Shown here: positions 60,717-64,000 of the stretch, in pieces
Position numbering within the stretch: the first letter of the stretch is position 1
Layout: each line of letters starts with the position of its first letter
NCBI GenBank assembly: GCA_036261615.1
Contig: DATAKK010000068.1
Span: 62,001 to 126,000 of the forward strand
Direction: 5' to 3'
DNA: 64,000 bases
Source: JAJYQH01 sp036261615
GTDB taxonomy: Bacteria; Actinomycetota; Actinomycetes; Propionibacteriales; Propionibacteriaceae
Program-made: the position numbers and the translations under genes
Notes under the pieces: generated by a model
Database searches by the model: none
Seen by the model: only the letters and a program-made list of their open reading frames with translations
Told to the model about the DNA's origin: nothing

Positions 60717-61673
60717 ATGAGCGGCGGGACGCCGGCCGCCCCGCACCGCTGGGCGCGGGTCCGGGTGCCGGCGACCTCGGCCAACCTCGGCCCCGGCTTC
60801 GACGCCATGGGCGTGGCCCTCGGCCTCTACGACGACGTCGCCGCCGCCCTGCAGCCCTCTGGTGAGGGCGTCGACGTCGACGTCACCGGGCAGGGCGCGG
60901 CGTCCGTGCCCCTCGACGGGACGCACCTCGTCGTGCGGATGGTCCGCCAGGCGTGCGGCGAGCTGGGCGGCGACCCCGAGAGCGGGGTCCGCCTCGTCGC
61001 GAACAACCGGATCCCTCACGGTCGCGGGCTCGGATCGTCCGCCGCCGCCATCGTCGCCGGACTGGCGCTGGGGCACCTGCTCTGCCGCCCGGGGGAGGAC
61101 CTCGACCTCGAGTGGCTCGCCGACCGCTCGTCGCGCCTCGAGGGTCACCCCGACAACGCGAGCGCGGCGGTGTACGGGGGAGTGGTGCTGGCGTTCACCC
61201 CGCCCGCCCCCGACGACGGTCCCACGCTCGTCGACCAGCTGCCGGTGCACCCGGACATCCGGTTCGTCGCCCTGGTTCCCGACCACGAGGTCGCGACCTC
61301 GGGAGCCCGGCAGGTGCTTCCCGACGCGGTGAGCCGCGCGGACGCCGTGCAGCAGGCGATCCGCTCGGCGCTGCTCGTCCGGGCGCTCACCGGCGCACCC
61401 GAGCGGCTGCTGCTCGCCACCGAGGACTTCCTGCACCAGCGCTACCGCGCGACGCTCATGCCCGAGTCGTGGCGGCTGGTGTCGGCGCTGCGCGAGCGGG
61501 AGGTTCCCGCCGTGGTGTCGGGTGCGGGTCCCACCGTTCTGGTGCTCGGGCCGCCCGGCGTCCTCGAGGTCCTCGACGACCCGTCGCTGCGCCCGGCGCT
61601 CGCCGGATTCGTGCCGGTCGCGCTCCCCGTCGGCCACGGCGTGGAGGTCGTGGCGGGCGTCGAGGGGGAATAA
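60717..61673 (+). CDS. thrB: Homoserine kinase
   Basis: ThrB phosphorylates homoserine in threonine synthesis. The 318-residue GHMP kinase has VPATSANLGPGFDAMGVALGLYD at the N-terminus, the ATP loop PHGRGLGSSAAAIVAGLALG, EGHPDNASAAVYGG and a C-terminal GAGPTVLVL motif. It is 4 bp after hom, so they are co-transcribed. The stop is followed by the long rho leader region. Confidence 0.94.
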   Translation: MSGGTPAAPHRWARVRVPATSANLGPGFDAMGVALGLYDDVAAALQPSGEGVDVDVTGQGAASVPLDGTHLVVRMVRQACGELGGDPESGVRLVANNRIPHGRGLGSSAAAIVAGLALGHLLCRPGEDLDLEWLADRSSRLEGHPDNASAAVYGGVVLAFTPPAPDDGPTLVDQLPVHPDIRFVALVPDHEVATSGARQVLPDAVSRADAVQQAIRSALLVRALTGAPERLLLATEDFLHQRYRATLMPESWRLVSALREREVPAVVSGAGPTVLVLGPPGVLEVLDDPSLRPALAGFVPVALPVGHGVEVVAGVEGE

Positions 61674-62034
61674 TCCCACCCCGATCGGTGCTTTCCCGGT
61701 GTCGTGGTTTTTGTCCCAGCCCCGGCATTGGTATATTTCTCGACGAAGCACTCCGGCGGTCAGCGAAAGATCGCACGATGAGTTCGTTTCGATCTGTGCC
61801 CCGGAAGATTCCGCCGATTCGTCGGTGACCGCACGCGGTGAGGCACAGCAGCCCGAACAAGTCATCGCTCCAGCCGGGTGTTCCCCGCCACCAGCAGATC
61901 AGCCCCGCACGCCTCGTGCCGGCGCACCCTGTGGCCCACGCCGGGAATCCCACCCGTCGCCCCATGCGGTCGGTGCGCCATGATCCGCTCCACACCGGCG
62001 GTCGTCGCCGACGACCGTCGCAGAAAGGCATTCT
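61674..62034 (+). promoter_or_regulatory. Long rho leader with promoter and C-rich tract
   Basis: A promoter is visible as TTGTCC (61711-61716) and TATATT (61732-61737), with a 15-nt spacer (16 nt if TTTGTC is used). The leader to the rho GTG is about 290 nt and carries no convincing ORF. From about 61840 to 61990 the RNA-like strand is rich in C over G with few stable hairpins, as expected of a Rho-loading (rut) region. Rho autoregulates by terminating in its own leader in several bacteria; here this is inference. No intrinsic terminator for thrB is visible. Confidence 0.5.
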
Positions 62035-63825
62035 GTGACCGATACCGCCACCGCAGCGCCCCTGACTGCGATGAAGCTGCCCGAACTCAAGTCGATCGCT
62101 CAGGGTCTCGGCATCAAGGGTGCCGGCGCCATGCGCAAGGGCGACCTCGTCGCCGCGATCCAGAACCGCCGCACCGGCGGTCCGGCAGCCCAGACCGCCC
62201 CCGTGCAGACGACGCTCATCGCGACGCCCCAGCAGGCCCCGGCGCGAGCCGAACGCGCCGGCGGCGAGCGCGACCAGGCCCACCGCGACCAGGCCCAGCG
62301 CGACCAGGGTGAGCGCGACCACGGGGACGCCCGCCGTCCGGCCGAGGAGACCACCTCGTCGCGGCCGCAGGCCCGCGACGAGGTGCGCGACGAGGTGGGC
62401 GCCCGCCTCGCCGAACTGAGCAGCCAGACCGGACGCCGCCGGCGCCAGCGCGGCCGCGACGGGGAGGCCCCCGAGGCCGCCGCCGTGGCGGAGGCCGTCC
62501 GCACCGTGAGCGACGACACGTCCTCCTCCGACTCCGACAGTTCCGGGTCCCGCGACTCGCGCAACCGCTACGACGACGACTCGGCCGGGGGCGGACGCCG
62601 CAACCGGCGCCGCCGCCAGCGCGACCGGCAGAACCGCCGCAACCGGCCGACCGAGCGCGCGATGGACACCGAACCGACCGTGTCCCCCGACGACGTCCTC
62701 ATCGAGGTGTCCGGCGTCCTCGACGTCCTCGACAACCACGCGTTCGTTCGCACGTCGGGCTACCTCCCCGGCCCCAACGACGCGTACGTGAGCCTCTCGC
62801 TGGTGCGCCGCTACGGCATGCGCAAGGGCGACATCGTCCGAGGCTCGCTCAAGCAGCCGCACGAGGGCGAGCGTCGTGAGCGCTACAACCCGCTCGTGCG
62901 GGTCGACTCGATCAACGGGCTCGACCCGGAGCAGGCGAAGGGCCGGCCCGACTTCAGCAAGCTCACCCCGCTCTACCCGCAGGAGCGGCTGCGCCTGGAG
63001 ACCACGCCCACCAACATGACCGGGCGGATCATCGACCTCGTGTCGCCGATCGGCAAGGGCCAGCGCGGCCTCATCGTCTCGCCGCCCAAGGCCGGCAAGA
63101 CGATGATCATGCAGAACATCGCGAACGCGATCACGACGAACAACCCCGAGGTGCACCTCATGGTGGTGCTCGTCGACGAGCGTCCCGAGGAGGTCACCGA
63201 CTTCCAGCGCACCGTCTCGGGCGAGGTGATCGCCTCGACCTTCGACCGTCCGGCCGAGGACCACACCGTGGCCGCCGAGATGGCGATCGAGCGGGCCAAG
63301 CGGCTGGTCGAGATGGGCCGCGACGTCGTCGTGCTGCTTGACGGCATCACCCGGCTGGGACGCGCCTACAACCTCGCCGCCCCGGCGTCCGGGCGCATCC
63401 TGTCCGGTGGTGTCGACTCCGCCGCCCTCTACCCGCCGAAGAAGTTCTTCGGCGCCGCCCGCAACATCGAGAACGGCGGCTCGCTCACCATCCTCGCCAC
63501 CGCGCTCATCGAGACCGGCTCGAAGATGGACGAGGTGATCTTCGAGGAGTTCAAGGGCACCGGCAACATGGAGCTGCGGCTGCGCCGCGAGCTCGCGGAC
63601 AAGCGCATCTTCCCGGCCATCGACGTCGACGCCTCGGGCACCCGGCGCGAGGAGCTGCTGCTCGGCCGCGAGGAACTGGGCATCATCTGGAAGCTGCGCC
63701 GCGTCCTGGCCGGACTCGAGGACCAGGCGGCGCTCGAGATGCTGCTCAACCGGCTGCGCAAGACCCAGAACAACTCCGAGTTCCTCGTGCTCATCTCGCG
63801 CACGACCCCCGGAGGGCAGGACTGA
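62035..63825 (+). CDS. rho: Transcription termination factor Rho
   Basis: Rho is the hexameric RNA helicase that ends many transcripts. The 596-residue protein has the N-terminal Rho_N helices (MKLPELKSIAQGLGI), a long Arg/Asp/Gln-rich insertion (about 60-220) typical of actinobacteria, the RNA-binding cold-shock-like domain (SGYLPGPNDAYVSLSLVRRYGMRKGD), Walker A SPPKAGKT near residue 354, and the Q- and R-loop region with DGITRLGRAYNLA and GTGNMELRLRRELADKR. The insertion contains four pentapeptide repeats of xRDQA/G type. GTG 62035 has an AGAAAGG site upstream. Confidence 0.96.
   Translation: MTDTATAAPLTAMKLPELKSIAQGLGIKGAGAMRKGDLVAAIQNRRTGGPAAQTAPVQTTLIATPQQAPARAERAGGERDQAHRDQAQRDQGERDHGDARRPAEETTSSRPQARDEVRDEVGARLAELSSQTGRRRRQRGRDGEAPEAAAVAEAVRTVSDDTSSSDSDSSGSRDSRNRYDDDSAGGGRRNRRRRQRDRQNRRNRPTERAMDTEPTVSPDDVLIEVSGVLDVLDNHAFVRTSGYLPGPNDAYVSLSLVRRYGMRKGDIVRGSLKQPHEGERRERYNPLVRVDSINGLDPEQAKGRPDFSKLTPLYPQERLRLETTPTNMTGRIIDLVSPIGKGQRGLIVSPPKAGKTMIMQNIANAITTNNPEVHLMVVLVDERPEEVTDFQRTVSGEVIASTFDRPAEDHTVAAEMAIERAKRLVEMGRDVVVLLDGITRLGRAYNLAAPASGRILSGGVDSAALYPPKKFFGAARNIENGGSLTILATALIETGSKMDEVIFEEFKGTGNMELRLRRELADKRIFPAIDVDASGTRREELLLGREELGIIWKLRRVLAGLEDQAALEMLLNRLRKTQNNSEFLVLISRTTPGGQD
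62266..62325 (+). repeat. Four 15-bp repeats inside rho
   Basis: Four in-frame 15-nt units encode ERDQA, HRDQA, QRDQG and ERDHG within the disordered insertion of Rho. The units share the core CGCGACCA. They could vary in number between strains. Confidence 0.75.
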
Positions 63826-63891
63826 CGCGGGAATATCCCGGCGGCGGCGGCCGTTGTGCTGCCGTCGCCGCTCGTCGTCCGCACCTGTCGG

Positions 63892-63909
63892 CCGGGGTTC
63901 CCCCGGTTT
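63892..63909 (+). terminator. Possible terminator after rho
   Basis: CCGGGG (63892-63897) and CCCCGG (63901-63906) form a 6-bp hairpin with a TTC loop, followed by TTT. No gene start is visible between the rho stop and the window end at 64000. Confidence 0.4.
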
Positions 63910-64000
63910 GCCTGGCGGACGCCGGCGCGGCAGACTGAACCCTCGGTGCCGGTTCACGCCAGCGTCCCATCCAGACGCCCGGATCGCGATCGATCCCTCC

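Noticed and set aside
62035..62700. Arg/Asp-rich region of rho as a possible separate gene or frameshift
   Set aside because: The frame is continuous, and long disordered insertions of this kind are normal in actinobacterial Rho.

Overview
The window is high-GC DNA from an actinomycete. The evidence is two Wbl iron-sulfur regulators (WhiB7- and WhiB1-like), a sigma-R/RsrA pair, a PdtaS-type kinase, the fused Kgd 2-oxoglutarate enzyme, the 24-residue ribosomal protein bL37, and PPA1309-, DUF6104- and DUF5679-type proteins. Much of the gene order matches two neighbourhoods known from mycobacteria (adnB-nudC-uvrD2-whiB7-Lon/PDZ-UPF0182 and sigH-rshA-pdtaS-whiB1-aroA-rsgA). The genus cannot be fixed from the sequence; a Propionibacteriales-like organism is possible but unproven.

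Layout. 1-13,523 holds double-strand-break repair genes: the end of adnB, nudC, a reverse-strand recC-recB-recD operon with 4-bp overlaps, and uvrD2. 13,524-14,296 is whiB7 behind a long leader with an upstream ORF and an intrinsic terminator. 14,275-25,392 carries conserved actinobacterial genes: an orphan E1-like/cyclodehydratase-like protein, DUF5679, an M48/YgjP-type metallopeptidase, a DUF2342 protein, an operon of PDZ-Lon protease, PPA1309-type protein and UPF0182 membrane protein, and two overlapping M16 peptidase genes. A tRNA-fMet with its terminator (25,529-25,651) opens a more variable stretch to about 34,000: a SUFU-domain protein, a DUF222/HNH (13E12-type) protein, membrane proteins, a frameshifted flavin monooxygenase, an SDR and a P-type cation ATPase. 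34,015-38,961 is a complete peptide-type ABC importer operon. 39,023-44,057 holds serA, hisN, rsgA, aroA and a DoxX-like gene. 44,178-48,881 holds a SRAP protease, an alpha/beta hydrolase, sigR-rsrA, bL37, pdtaS and whiB1. 49,088-57,616 holds a membrane protein, galK, DUF6104, kgd and two GT87-type membrane glycosyltransferases. tRNA-Arg(CCG) is followed by lysA, hom, thrB and rho.

Regulation is the most informative layer. Many genes have a TANNNT -10 element 6-8 nt before an ATG or GTG, which suggests leaderless mRNAs and helps choose starts. Two layouts stand out: a whiB7 attenuator leader, and a sigma-R-type promoter placed so that its transcript begins just before an alternative upstream sigR start, which would make a longer isoform. 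The 7-mer GGACGCC/GGCGTCC is also strikingly frequent. No CRISPR array, insertion sequence, integrase or prophage was seen.
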